Shown: positions 36,591 through 46,381, counted from the first letter of the stretch. The stretch: 64,000 nucleotides of DNA from Shimia sp. SK013 (GCF_001292625.1 NZ_LAJH01000009.1:620001-684000), one strand, 5' to 3'. Notes: generated by a model from the sequence alone, not told the origin. Numbers and translations are program-made.

Positions 36591-37966
36591 TGCTTTTCCG
36601 GTTTCTTCTTCCTCTTACTTTTGTCGCCGCCGCGTGTGCGCCAGTGCCCAATTCCGGGCAAGGCAACGGCCTAGCAACCCGTGCCGCTATCTCTGACACG
36701 ACCCTGCCCCCTGTCAAAAGATTCGCCACGCCAAGACCAACACCTCCCGCACGCTCCAACCGGGACATCGGGCGTGATTTCCTTGACCTGAGCTTCGCTC
36801 TGGAAAGCGGCCGCGCGCTGCCGCATCTCACCCGATTTGAAGGGCCGATAACCGTACGTGTCACGGGCAAAGCTCCCGCAAATCTGACCGCCGATCTACA
36901 GGGCCTGCTGTCCCGTTTGCGCAACGAGGCGCAGATCAACATCCGCCTGACCAACAGTGACACCGCCAATATCACTGTCGCCGCCGTGACCCGCCGCGAC
37001 ATCCGCCGTACGTTGCCTCAGGCAGCCTGCTTTGTGGTCCCAAACATTTCATCGCTGTCGCAATATAAATCGGCCCGTCGCAGTGGCGCCGCAAATTGGC
37101 TCAACCTCAAAGAACGTGAGAAAATCGCAATCTTTGTGCCAAACGACACCACACCGCAAGAAACCCGCGACTGCTTGCACGAAGAACTGGCGCAAGCGCT
37201 TGGACCGCTCAACGATCTATATCGCCTGCCTGACAGCGTGTTTAACGACGACGACGTACACGCGGTGCTGACCGGTTTTGATATGACCATTCTGCGGGCC
37301 TACTATGATCCCTTATTGCAAAGCGGCATGACCCGGGACCAGGTCGCGGCCCGCCTACCCGACATCCTGACGCGCATCAATCCGCGCGGTGATCGTCTCT
37401 CTCCGCAATACCTGTCCGCGACGCCGCGCAGCTGGATTGATGCTGTGCAACTGGCGCTAGGCTCCGGCACCACCAGCGCCGAAGGCCGTCGCACGGCTGC
37501 CCGCCAAGCCCTGAAAATTGCGCAACAGGAAGGCTGGAGCGATCATCGACTCAGTTTTTCGCACGATGCACTCGGCCGCCTTCTTGTAAGCAGTGATATC
37601 AATGCCGCGCATACCCAGTTCATCTATGCAGATCAGGTACTCGCCCGCTTCCCTGAATACGGACCTCATCGTGCATTCGTCTCAACCCGCCTCGCGGCCC
37701 ATGCAATCGCTGCCGGTCGCGGCCAAGAGGCGATCAACCTCACCGCGCCATATATCGCCACCGCCGGACGCCACGAAAACGCAGCTCTCCTATCCAGGCT
37801 GATGCTTTTGCAGGCCGAGGCGCTTGAACTTGAGGGCCGTCTGGACGAAGCAGGCCAGCTGCGTCTGGACAGTCTCGGTTGGGCGCGCTACGGGTTCGGA
37901 CCGGACTGGGCAGTGCGCTCTAAACTGCGCGAAATCTCTGCGCTCAGCCCACTCAAAGGGAGTTAG
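36590..37966 (+). CDS. DUF2927 lipoprotein
   Basis: A 458-residue predicted lipoprotein: signal with lipobox VAAAC (C16) and a DUF2927 region in the first half, with the HEELAQALGPLNDLYRLPDSVF block typical of that family and recalling a degraded metallopeptidase (HEE-x-x-Q). The second half is helical and repeat-like. Function unknown. Coupled to the GNAT gene upstream. Confidence 0.8.
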   Translation: MLFRFLLPLTFVAAACAPVPNSGQGNGLATRAAISDTTLPPVKRFATPRPTPPARSNRDIGRDFLDLSFALESGRALPHLTRFEGPITVRVTGKAPANLTADLQGLLSRLRNEAQINIRLTNSDTANITVAAVTRRDIRRTLPQAACFVVPNISSLSQYKSARRSGAANWLNLKEREKIAIFVPNDTTPQETRDCLHEELAQALGPLNDLYRLPDSVFNDDDVHAVLTGFDMTILRAYYDPLLQSGMTRDQVAARLPDILTRINPRGDRLSPQYLSATPRSWIDAVQLALGSGTTSAEGRRTAARQALKIAQQEGWSDHRLSFSHDALGRLLVSSDINAAHTQFIYADQVLARFPEYGPHRAFVSTRLAAHAIAAGRGQEAINLTAPYIATAGRHENAALLSRLMLLQAEALELEGRLDEAGQLRLDSLGWARYGFGPDWAVRSKLREISALSPLKGS

Positions 37967-37975
37967 TAAGGCACA

Positions 37976-38143
37976 ATGATAGTCATCCTGGGGGCCCTAC
38001 TGGGCGTGCTGATTGGCGGCGTCACTGCAAAAAGACGTGGCGGCAAAAAACTGGACATTCTGCGATATGCGGTGATTTACGCGATGATCTTTGGCATGCT
38101 GGGCCTGTTCATCACTCTCATAATCCATCGGTTGTCTCTCTGA
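37976..38143 (+). CDS. Small two-helix membrane protein (55 residues)
   Basis: Too short for usual gene lists. ATG 37976 to TGA 38143 gives 55 residues: helix 1 (about 2-17, IVILGALLGVLIGGVT), a basic loop AKRRGGKKLD, helix 2 (about 31-51, YAVIYAMIFGMLGLFITLII). The loop charge places both ends in the periplasm. It begins 9 bases after the DUF2927 gene and ends 3 bases before the CoxE-like gene, so co-translation is likely. No family is recognised. Confidence 0.7.
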   Translation: MIVILGALLGVLIGGVTAKRRGGKKLDILRYAVIYAMIFGMLGLFITLIIHRLSL

Positions 38144-38146
38144 TCT

Positions 38147-39331
38147 ATGTTCCTGCGATTCTTTGAAAATCTTCGTTCCGCTGGCGTGCCAGTGTCCCTG
38201 CGTGAATTCCTCGGGTTTCTTGAGGGACTCAAGGCGGGACTGGCCACCTACGACATTGACGCCTTCTACTATCTTGGGCGCACGATCATGGTCAAAGACG
38301 AGCGCAACATTGACAAGTTCGACCGCGCTTTCGCGGCGACGTTTGACGGGTTGAACGAAATTTCGGCGCAAGACGTGCTGGACGCCGTCGACATACCCGA
38401 AGAGTGGATCCGCAAGATGGCGGAAAAACATCTCAGCGCCGAAGAAATGGCCGAGATCGAGGCGCTCGGTGGCTTTGACAAACTGATGGAGACGCTCAAG
38501 GAGCGCCTCAAAGAACAAGAAGGCCGCCATCAAGGCGGCAACAAATGGATCGGCACAGCAGGCACCTCACCTTTTGGCGCTTACGGCTACAATCCCGAAG
38601 GTGTGCGCATCGGCCAAAAAGAAAGCCGTCACCAACGCGCCACCAAAGTCTGGGACAAACGCGAATTCCGCAATCTGGACGATGGCGTCGAACTGGGCAC
38701 CCGCAATATCAAAGTTGCCCTCAAACGCCTGCGCCGCTGGGCCCGCGAAGGCGCCGTCGAAGAACTCGATCTTTCCGGAACAATCAAATCGACGGCAGAG
38801 AACGGCTATTTGGATGTGAAAACCCGCCCTGAACGTCACAATGCCGTGAAAGTTTTGCTATTTCTTGATGTGGGCGGCTCAATGGACCCGCACGTAAAAG
38901 TTGTAGAGGAACTTTTTTCAGCAGCACGTGCGGAATTCAAGCACCTTGAATACTATTACTTTCACAACTGCCTATACGAAGGCGTTTGGCGTGATAACAA
39001 GCGCCGTTGGAATGATCAAACTTCAACTCATGAAGTCATGCGCACTTACGGTTCGGATTATAAATGCATCTTTGTGGGCGACGCGGCGATGTCGCCTTAC
39101 GAAGTTGCCTATGCCGGAGGCGCAAATGAACATTGGAACGCAGAACCCGGTCAGGTCTGGCTGGAACGCGCACGCGATCAGTGGAACTCGAACCTCTGGA
39201 TCAATCCGACGCCCGAGGCCCAATGGCAATACACCCATTCGGTTCAGATGATCCGCGAGATTTTCGAGAACCGAATGGTGCCGATGACCCTTGCGGGACT
39301 GGAAAAAGGCATGCGCGAACTGGTGCGCTAA
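38147..39331 (+). CDS. CoxE-like VWA-domain protein
   Basis: A 394-residue protein of the CoxE/YehP-like VWA group, normally the partner of a MoxR ATPase. The C-terminal half holds the VWA domain; the metal site begins LFLDVGGSMDPHVK, with G in place of the first S of the D-x-S-x-S motif, a variant usual in this subfamily. The MoxR gene lies 2.1 kb upstream on the same strand with three genes between. Confidence 0.87.
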   Translation: MFLRFFENLRSAGVPVSLREFLGFLEGLKAGLATYDIDAFYYLGRTIMVKDERNIDKFDRAFAATFDGLNEISAQDVLDAVDIPEEWIRKMAEKHLSAEEMAEIEALGGFDKLMETLKERLKEQEGRHQGGNKWIGTAGTSPFGAYGYNPEGVRIGQKESRHQRATKVWDKREFRNLDDGVELGTRNIKVALKRLRRWAREGAVEELDLSGTIKSTAENGYLDVKTRPERHNAVKVLLFLDVGGSMDPHVKVVEELFSAARAEFKHLEYYYFHNCLYEGVWRDNKRRWNDQTSTHEVMRTYGSDYKCIFVGDAAMSPYEVAYAGGANEHWNAEPGQVWLERARDQWNSNLWINPTPEAQWQYTHSVQMIREIFENRMVPMTLAGLEKGMRELVR

Positions 39332-39789
39332 ATCCCGCTGGAACTTTGACCAAAAACCGCGCGGCTGCCGGATACGTCACTGAAAAGACTGACAACTACA
39401 CCGGTTGTGCCCGCCACAGTGCCAAGCGCCATGGCGACACACCACAACACAATCGTCATCTGTTGGCCTGCCGCGAGGCTCAAGTCAGACATCACCACAG
39501 CCTTGGCGGCCAGTTCTCCGGTTGAGAACCCAAGAACCACCAAAGTCAGAAAAATCATTATGCCTTGCGTCCACCCCAAAGGCCGGTCCACCCACTTGGG
39601 TCGCAGGCCCCTAAATATCAGAGCGCATCCAGACAGCGTCAGCAACAGATAAAACACAGTCGCATGCGGCAAAGCGCCTATCGACAGCTTGGACAACAGC
39701 CCCGGCATTGCGACCAAAACAATCAGGGCAGCAAACCCTCCCAAAGCACGCAACATTCCGCGATAGCTGAGGTAGATCCAAAAATTCAT
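39328..39789 (-). CDS. Small integral membrane protein, unknown
   Basis: A 153-residue protein with about four membrane helices (near residues 15-33, 43-60, 72-92, 108-130). Residues 60-75 (GLRPKWVDRPLGWTQG) form a basic loop. No family recognised. Its end overlaps the CoxE-like gene by 4 bases. Confidence 0.65.
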   Translation of the reverse strand: MNFWIYLSYRGMLRALGGFAALIVLVAMPGLLSKLSIGALPHATVFYLLLTLSGCALIFRGLRPKWVDRPLGWTQGIMIFLTLVVLGFSTGELAAKAVVMSDLSLAAGQQMTIVLWCVAMALGTVAGTTGVVVSLFSDVSGSRAVFGQSSSGI

Positions 39790-39963
39790 AGTAATACCTA
39801 TCTACCCTAAATTGAATATAAGTTTGTTTATTCTATCTTGCGAAAGATTGCGACCAGACTTTGGCGGCAACTGGATAAATACCCGTCACCGTCCGCAATA
39901 TTGGACCAGTCCTATCTACAAATTGCGTATTGTTCTTTTTTCAGGACCAACCATATTGATCCT

Positions 39964-40656
39964 ATGATCAAATTTCTGCCCATCCTGCTTGCCCTAGGCT
40001 ATGGCATCCTCATGGTGCGGTTCTCCGCATGGAGCACCGCCCGCAATCTGGATGCCAACGCCACCGAGATGACGGACCCCGTGCTCTCGAGCCTTATCAA
40101 CAAGATGGCAAAGGCCCTCGATTTGCCGCGCATCAAAGTCCACATCTACGAGATTGAGCCGATCAATGGCCTCGCTGCTCCGGACGGGCGTATCTTTTTG
40201 ACCCGCGGATTCTTTGATCGTTATGAGGCCGGTCTGGTATCCCCGTCCGAGCTGGCCTCGGTGGTTGCTCATGAATTGGGTCATGTCGCCCTCGGCCACA
40301 CGCGCCGCCGAATGATCGACTTTTCCGGCCAAAACGCGGTGCGCACGGCGCTCGCGATGGTCTTGAACCGCTTTCTTCCCGGGGTTGGCGTGGTGATTGC
40401 AAACTCGGTGATGAGCTTGCTGATGGCCCGCCTGTCGCGGGTTGACGAATATGAGGCCGACGCCTACGCAGCCGCACTACTGGTGAAATCCGGCATCGGC
40501 ACCAGCGCGCAGAAAAGCCTTCTGGAACGCTTGCCCCATCTGACCGGTGCACATGGCGCAACAACGCCTGCATGGCTGCTCAGCCACCCAAAAACCGAAG
40601 AACGCGTCAAGGCGATCGAAAAACTCGAACGTGACTGGGGTATTGCCTCGACCTAA
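39964..40656 (+). CDS. M48-family metallopeptidase
   Basis: A 230-residue membrane-anchored zinc peptidase with an amino-terminal hydrophobic helix, zinc motif HELGH (103-107) and a third ligand at E164 in DEYEADAYAA. Related to HtpX/Ste24 and quality-control proteases, though lacking the four-helix layout. The start is taken at ATG 39964 because it begins the hydrophobic segment; there is no good ribosome site, and an upstream TTG at 39838 in the same frame cannot be excluded. A TTGATC-CTAT-GATCAA palindrome spans the start codon. Confidence 0.82.
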   Translation: MIKFLPILLALGYGILMVRFSAWSTARNLDANATEMTDPVLSSLINKMAKALDLPRIKVHIYEIEPINGLAAPDGRIFLTRGFFDRYEAGLVSPSELASVVAHELGHVALGHTRRRMIDFSGQNAVRTALAMVLNRFLPGVGVVIANSVMSLLMARLSRVDEYEADAYAAALLVKSGIGTSAQKSLLERLPHLTGAHGATTPAWLLSHPKTEERVKAIEKLERDWGIAST

Positions 40657-41207
40657 ATCGAGGCGCTCTGCCCAACAGCTTTCGCCAGTCGCGGCAACCG
40701 CGCTTTCTTGAGCAACGCCCGCATCTCCCAGTGCGCACCACTCAACCGATCCGCCTCACGTCGCACAGCCTCACACACCGCCCCCACAGTCTCGGGGTCT
40801 TGCAACCAAATCCCGTAAAGCAATCCGTCCGGATCAATGCGCTCCAGCCCCTCTTCCGCCAAAAGGTGTTTGGGGAAATCTTTGGCGTTCAAGGTGACAA
40901 TCGCGTCCGCAGACCCAGAAATTGCAGCCGCAAGCACGTGAATGTCATTCTCGTCCGGCAAATACAGCCGATCTTCCAGCGATGGTTTCCACGTCACCTC
41001 GGCCTTGGGCCAAGCGGCCCGCACCAGCGCGATCTCACCCCGCGCCTGCGCTTCACCCGTCGGCCCGATTTTTCGCGCGGCGCGGGCCCATTCCTCGAGT
41101 ATTCGCGGGGACCACTGCGGTTCAAACGCGCCGGTTTTGGCCACACCAAGCAGAACCTCCCGCATCACAGTCGGGAACAGCACACAGGTGTCCAGCAACA
41201 GCCTCAC
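40653..41207 (-). CDS. PIN-domain protein (RSP_2648 type)
   Basis: A 184-residue PIN-fold protein with acidic residues expected for an RNase: D6 in LLLDTCV, E in ILEEWARA, and the DENDIHVLAAAI block. It resembles VapC-like nucleases, but there is no antitoxin gene next to it. It starts at GTG 41207 overlapping the stop of the RNA methyltransferase gene (GTGA), so it is coupled with an rRNA-modifying enzyme. Confidence 0.8.
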   Translation of the reverse strand: MRLLLDTCVLFPTVMREVLLGVAKTGAFEPQWSPRILEEWARAARKIGPTGEAQARGEIALVRAAWPKAEVTWKPSLEDRLYLPDENDIHVLAAAISGSADAIVTLNAKDFPKHLLAEEGLERIDPDGLLYGIWLQDPETVGAVCEAVRREADRLSGAHWEMRALLKKARLPRLAKAVGQSASI

Positions 41208-42403
41208 AGACGGAAAAACAGCGATTTGAGATATCCGCTTTCGGCAAGCTGCGGCATCAATGGATGGTCAGGCCCGGCAAACCCCGTGTGGATCAACTGC
41301 GCGTGACGCCCTGCCCGCCCGATACCGCGCAGGCTCGCGCCGCGAAAACGCGCCAGATCGGCGGCGTGCGAACAGGAACACAGCCCGAGATATCCACCTT
41401 CCGCCACCAAGGGCGCCGCCAGACGTGCCACCCGCTCATAGGCCCGAAGCCCCTTTTCCAACGCAGGTTTTGACGGCGCAAATGCCGGCGGATCACAGAT
41501 CACCACCTCAAATTTTGCACCTTCTTCGTTCAAAGCTGTCAGCACATCAAATGCATCGCCCTTACGGGTGGAAAACTGCTCAGTCATTCCAGCAGCCGCC
41601 GCGCCGGCTTCGGCCAACTTCAGTGCTGGTGCCGACCCATCAACAGCAACGGCCTCTGCCGCCCCCCCAGCCAAAGCCGCAAGGGAAAAGCCGCCGACAT
41701 GGCTGAAAACATCCAGAACCTTTGCATCTTTGCAAAGCGATGCCGCGAATCCGTGGTTGGGACGTTGATCAAAGAAAAGCCCGGTCTTCTGCCCGCCAGT
41801 CAGGTCGGCCATATAGGTCGCCCCGTTCATCACAACCGGCACCGGTGCGTCTGGTGCCACACCCACCACAACGCCGCTATCTTCCTCAAGCCCTTCCAAG
41901 CCGCGCGCGCGCCCTGATCCGTTCTTGATCACATTGGTGATGCCAGTGACCGCCACGAGGGCCGCAACCATCGGCTCAAGCAAGACGTCGGCCCAGGCTG
42001 CGTTTGGCTGTACAACTGCGGTGTCGCCAAACCGGTCCACCACCACACCGGGCAAGCCATCCGCCTCGGCATGGATCAACCGATAAAACGGCGTCGGATA
42101 AAGCCGCTGTCGCATCGCCAGCGCACGGGCAAACTTGGCTTCAAACCACGCCTGATCAATCACTGCTTCGGTGTCACGTTCCAGCATCCGGCAAAAAATC
42201 CGGCTTTGGCTGTTGGTGGCGACAATGCCCATCGGTTGGCGGTTGTCATCTTCCAGCACCGCAAGCGCACCCGGGCTCAGCCCTTTGGTGCGCCGGTCGG
42301 TGACCAGTTCATTGTCATACACCCACGGAAATCCATGACGGATCGCGCGGGCGTTGGCCTTGGGCTTTAGTCGCACAACAGGCAAAGAGGACGGCATATT
42401 CAT
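41204..42403 (-). CDS. RlmI-like class I SAM-dependent rRNA methyltransferase
   Basis: A 399-residue protein with an amino-terminal PUA-like domain (RLKPKANARAIRHGFPWVYDNEL), an internal SAM-binding site (VLDVFSHVGGFSLAA) and the catalytic CDPPAFAPSK. Family members make 5-methylcytosine in 23S rRNA. It is followed by the PIN gene with a 4-base overlap. Confidence 0.88.
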   Translation of the reverse strand: MNMPSSLPVVRLKPKANARAIRHGFPWVYDNELVTDRRTKGLSPGALAVLEDDNRQPMGIVATNSQSRIFCRMLERDTEAVIDQAWFEAKFARALAMRQRLYPTPFYRLIHAEADGLPGVVVDRFGDTAVVQPNAAWADVLLEPMVAALVAVTGITNVIKNGSGRARGLEGLEEDSGVVVGVAPDAPVPVVMNGATYMADLTGGQKTGLFFDQRPNHGFAASLCKDAKVLDVFSHVGGFSLAALAGGAAEAVAVDGSAPALKLAEAGAAAAGMTEQFSTRKGDAFDVLTALNEEGAKFEVVICDPPAFAPSKPALEKGLRAYERVARLAAPLVAEGGYLGLCSCSHAADLARFRGASLRGIGRAGRHAQLIHTGFAGPDHPLMPQLAESGYLKSLFFRL

Positions 42404-42445
42404 GCCGCCCTCCTACTCAATTCTTCCGTCGCTGAAAAGGTGCGA

Positions 42446-43102
42446 TCAGAGCGGACGCACCGAAGTCAGCGGCATCACCGATGCTGTCACGCCACCTTTA
42501 GGCGCCACAAAGCCTTTCGATTTGGTCATCTCGTCCAGAACCACACGCGCCAGATGCTGGGTAATGCGATATTTCTGGGTCAAACCACGCGCCTCGGCCT
42601 GCAACGCTTTTTCGCCACCATAGCCCACAAGGCTCGCCTTGATTTCTTTTGGCCCGCGCAGCACCACACCTGTCAGCGGATCAGTGATGGTCATGGTGAA
42701 TTCAAGCGAGTGAACGCCCCCCACGCTGTAACGGGTCTTTTCGGTCAGCGCGTGAAACCGTGTCACTTCGATAAACACGTTCACAGGAATTTCACCCTCG
42801 GCCAGACCACCGCCCAACGCGATGCTGTCTTCAAAGATGGCTTTGACCTGCTCATAGCGGTTGCCATAGGCATCGCCGCGCCAAACGATGTCACCACCGG
42901 GGTAATAGCGGTTGCTCTCAGACACTTTCAAGGTTGTCGGAACAGACACGCTCATGCCGGCCAGCTGAAAAGATGGCGCTGGCGCCACGGCTTGCGTCGG
43001 AGCGTTTTCATACGGTGCATTCCGGGTCGCGGTATCCACCGAGCTGCATGCCGCCGCACTCATTCCCAGAACCATCGCTGCAATCAATCGAACATGTTTC
43101 AT
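42446..43102 (-). CDS. Lipoprotein of unknown function (DUF6778-like)
   Basis: A 218-residue predicted lipoprotein with signal ending MSAAAC (C19). The mature part is a mixed alpha/beta domain with no known catalytic motif; ITDPLTGVVLRGPKEIKASLVGYGG is the most characteristic area. The family name is from memory. The gene sits 42 bases upstream of the methyltransferase on the same strand. Confidence 0.72.
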   Translation of the reverse strand: MKHVRLIAAMVLGMSAAACSSVDTATRNAPYENAPTQAVAPAPSFQLAGMSVSVPTTLKVSESNRYYPGGDIVWRGDAYGNRYEQVKAIFEDSIALGGGLAEGEIPVNVFIEVTRFHALTEKTRYSVGGVHSLEFTMTITDPLTGVVLRGPKEIKASLVGYGGEKALQAEARGLTQKYRITQHLARVVLDEMTKSKGFVAPKGGVTASVMPLTSVRPL

Positions 43103-43237
43103 GTCAATCTCCTAGGGCCTTTGGCCTCTGCTATTCCCCGTCGAGACTCGCGCCGAAATAGGGCGGGAATGCGTCACAGGCCGGACGATTCAGGGGAATT
43201 TAGCCAAATTTTAGAGGAAATGAGCGGACCAGCCGCC

Positions 43238-43507
43238 TCAGTTACGCTGACGGCTGCGCCATCCGCCGCGTCGCTTTGGCGCGTGCATCTGCACCAAGCC
43301 TTCACGCAAAACCGGGCTCATCGGATGGTCCAGCGCAACGTCTGCATGCCGCTCCACCAGCACATCCAAGGCATCTTTTGTGTCCAAATCGTCGCCCAAT
43401 GACAAAGCCCAGTCCAAAAAGATGGACCGGCATTCTTCGGAAACGATGCCTTCGATCTTATAACTTTCGGCAATCAAGCCTTTGGGATCAAACCTGTCTC
43501 TGGCCAT
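43238..43507 (-). CDS. Small protein coupled to glnE, unknown
   Basis: An 89-residue protein starting at ATG 43507, after GGGGAGACTTGAA, one base past the glnE stop. It is helical and acidic for most of its length (EECRSIFLDWALSLGDDLDT) with a basic end (KRRGGWRSRQRN). No family recognised. Tight spacing suggests it is made with GlnE. Confidence 0.7.
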   Translation of the reverse strand: MARDRFDPKGLIAESYKIEGIVSEECRSIFLDWALSLGDDLDTKDALDVLVERHADVALDHPMSPVLREGLVQMHAPKRRGGWRSRQRN

Positions 43508-43508
43508 T

Positions 43509-46319
43509 TCAAGTCTCCCCATCGGCCGAACCGGCCACCTGCCCCGGCGCGCGCTCCAGCGCTGCCGCGATGATTTCCGCCGCACGCGCGGTTCCCGCAT
43601 CAATGTCGGCCAACAACCCGCCGATGTCTTCATTACCGGTCTCCCGCAACAAAAACGCCCGCCCACCAGCTCCAATCGCCTCAGGGTCAAGTGTCGACCC
43701 GCTCAGCAGCTTTGACGCCAGTTGCACCTGCCAACAAAGCCCGTAAGTCGCGCCCAGCTCTGCCGCCTCAGCGGCGCTCAACCAGCCAATTGCGACACCT
43801 GCCTGCGTGCCTTCGGCCACAGCCCGCCGTGCATGCCCCGCCAACAAGGCTCCGGCTTGCGAGACCAACTCGATGTCCTGCAGCCGCCCGGCCCCGATTT
43901 TGGCATCCCACGCCCCGTCCGGTTTTTTCGCATCCGAAATCCGTGCACGCATTTCAGCAACTTCCGCGCGCACCTGTGCCTGATCGCGCTCAGCCGCCAG
44001 AATTTCACAACGAAACGCCTCGACCTCATCCATCAGACCTGCCTCACCGGCAATTGGCCGCGCACGTGTCAGCGCCAGATGTTCCCAAGTCCAAGCTTCA
44101 TTGGCCTGATAGTTCTTGAAGGACGCCAACGAGGTCGCAACCGGTCCCTGCGTGCCGCTGGGCCGCAAACGCATGTCGACCTCATAAAGCCGTCCCTGCG
44201 CCATCGGAGCTGACAGCGCCGTAACCAACGCCTGTGTCAGCCGCGCATAATACGCCCGCGCCGCCAAAGGCCGCCGCCCTTCTGACGCATCCACGCCCGC
44301 CGCATCATAGATCACGATCAGATCAAGATCAGAGGTGGCATTGAGCCGCCGCGCCCCAAGGCTGCCCATGCCCAAAACCATCGCGCCGCGCCCCGGCTGC
44401 TCCCCGTGTTTCTCCGCAAAATGATCCGCAACCGCAGGCCAGACACCGGCCACAACCGCTTGTGCCAGATCCGCATATTGCGCGCCGGCCTCCTGCGCAT
44501 CAATCAGCCCGCGCAAATGATGCACCCCGATGCGGAATTGCCATTCCTTACCCCAGCGCCGCGCCGCGTCGAGCTTGTGCTCATAGTCCCCCTCAAGCGC
44601 CAGACGGTCGCCCAATTCGGCGCACAGCCCGTCGATCCCCGGCCACTCCGTGAAGAATGACCCGCCGATCACCGCATCAAACACCCCGGAATTTCGTGAC
44701 AAATGCTGTGCCAATGCCGGCGCCGTGCCAACGATGTCCACCAACAGGTCAATCAGATGAGTGTTGGCCTCAAACAGCGAAAACAGCTGAACGCCAGCTG
44801 GCAGTCCCTTTAGAAACCCGTCGAGCGCCAACAAGGCCTCATCCGGCCGCGCGGTTTCGGCAAGTCGCCGCAAGATTTCGGGTTTCACCCGCTCAAAGAT
44901 TTCAACCGCCCGCGAGCTGCGCAACGCCGGATAAGTCGCCCAGCGGTCAATCACCGCCTGATCCAACACATCATTATGCGCGGCGTCAGATTCGCCTGCA
45001 TCCGGCGCAAAGAAGCCCTCGGTTACCTCATGCACCTCGGTCAGCCGCGCGCGCAGATCGGCTTTGACGTCGGCCACATCGCGCCCCATCAAGCCCGCAA
45101 CCCGCCCCCAACCATCGTCTGTTTTCGGCAACAAGTGCGTCTGCGCGTCATTCACCATCTGCACCCGATGCTCGACCTCGCGATGGAACCGGTAATGTTT
45201 GGCCAAGGTCGCCGCGGCATCTTCCGGCACCCAGCCCTTTTCCGCCAAATGCCCAAGGGCCGGCACCGTTCGCCGATCGCGCAAATCACGATCGCGCCCG
45301 CCTGCAATAATTTGCCGCGTCTGTGTGAAAAACTCGATCTCCCGAATGCCCCCACGCCCGAGCTTCATATTGTGCCCATCGAGAGAAATCGGCCCACCCA
45401 GCCCTTTGTGCTCACGGATACGCAGGCGCATGTCATGCGCGTCCTGAATGGCGGCAAAGTCCAGATGCTTGCGCCACACAAACGGCTTGAGCGTGTCCAG
45501 AAACCGCTGTCCGGCTTCCAGATCCCCTGCAGACGGCCGCGCCTTAATATAGGCCGCCCGCTCCCATGTGCGACCAAGGCTCTCGTAATACCGTTCCGCC
45601 GCCTCCATCGCGAGACAGACAGGCGTCACCGCCGGATCCGGCCGCAAGCGCAAGTCCGTGCGAAATACATAGCCGTCCCCCGTCAGATCATTCAGCATCG
45701 CTGCCATCTTGCGGGTGGCGCGGATGAAACTGGCGCGGGCGTCATGATAATCGTCCGGATCAAACCGCGATTCGTCAAACAAACAGATTAGATCGATGTC
45801 CGAACTATAGTTCAGCTCATGCGCGCCCATTTTGCCCATGGCAATGCTGACCATACCGCCCGCCGTCGCAATATCGTCTTCTGTCGCCCCCGGCAGCTTG
45901 CCCCGCCGGATTTCGGCACCGATTGTGGTCTCAAGCGCCAACTGGCTGGCAAGATCGGCAAAATCGGTCAGCGTACCGGTGACCTGCTCCAGCGCCCAAA
46001 CCCCGCTCAGGTCGGCCAAGGCAGTCAACAGCGCCACGCGCCGCTTGCCTTGTCGCAAAGCCACTGGCATCTGATCCGGGGCCGTTCGCCGCAGCTCCGC
46101 AAAAAGTGCCACCACCGCAGCCTCCGGATCATCAAGCGCTTCGGGTAACCACTCCGCTTCTTTGGCAATCAAGCCTTTCAGGTAGGGCGACGAGCCGCCC
46201 GTGCCATCAATCAGCTTTTGCAGATCGCCGCCAAACGCGGGCACAAACCCCGCCGCCTCCGCGCCAAGGTCGGTGTCAAAAGCAATCGGAAGGCGGGTGA
46301 TACGGCTAACAAATGTCAT
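43509..46319 (-). CDS. glnE: GlnE, glutamine synthetase adenylyltransferase/removase
   Basis: Adds and removes AMP at Y397 of glutamine synthetase under PII control. The 936-residue protein has two nucleotidyltransferase domains: adenylyl-removing motif GKMGAHELNYSSDIDL (162-177) and adenylylating motif GSLGARRLNATSDLDL (652-667), each followed by its helical domain. Both active sites keep the D-x-D pair. glnB and glnA are 33 kb away in this window. Confidence 0.96.
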   Translation of the reverse strand: MTFVSRITRLPIAFDTDLGAEAAGFVPAFGGDLQKLIDGTGGSSPYLKGLIAKEAEWLPEALDDPEAAVVALFAELRRTAPDQMPVALRQGKRRVALLTALADLSGVWALEQVTGTLTDFADLASQLALETTIGAEIRRGKLPGATEDDIATAGGMVSIAMGKMGAHELNYSSDIDLICLFDESRFDPDDYHDARASFIRATRKMAAMLNDLTGDGYVFRTDLRLRPDPAVTPVCLAMEAAERYYESLGRTWERAAYIKARPSAGDLEAGQRFLDTLKPFVWRKHLDFAAIQDAHDMRLRIREHKGLGGPISLDGHNMKLGRGGIREIEFFTQTRQIIAGGRDRDLRDRRTVPALGHLAEKGWVPEDAAATLAKHYRFHREVEHRVQMVNDAQTHLLPKTDDGWGRVAGLMGRDVADVKADLRARLTEVHEVTEGFFAPDAGESDAAHNDVLDQAVIDRWATYPALRSSRAVEIFERVKPEILRRLAETARPDEALLALDGFLKGLPAGVQLFSLFEANTHLIDLLVDIVGTAPALAQHLSRNSGVFDAVIGGSFFTEWPGIDGLCAELGDRLALEGDYEHKLDAARRWGKEWQFRIGVHHLRGLIDAQEAGAQYADLAQAVVAGVWPAVADHFAEKHGEQPGRGAMVLGMGSLGARRLNATSDLDLIVIYDAAGVDASEGRRPLAARAYYARLTQALVTALSAPMAQGRLYEVDMRLRPSGTQGPVATSLASFKNYQANEAWTWEHLALTRARPIAGEAGLMDEVEAFRCEILAAERDQAQVRAEVAEMRARISDAKKPDGAWDAKIGAGRLQDIELVSQAGALLAGHARRAVAEGTQAGVAIGWLSAAEAAELGATYGLCWQVQLASKLLSGSTLDPEAIGAGGRAFLLRETGNEDIGGLLADIDAGTARAAEIIAAALERAPGQVAGSADGET

Positions 46320-46381
46320 ATCGCGACAGTGCGCAGGACCAACGCCAAGGTCAATCTGCGCCTGTGTCGCGGGCAGACGGC

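Noticed and set aside
39956-39971. FNR-like palindrome at the M48 peptidase start
   Set aside because: The arms TTGAT/ATCAA are separated by six bases, not the four required by FNR/FnrL, and it spans the start codon.
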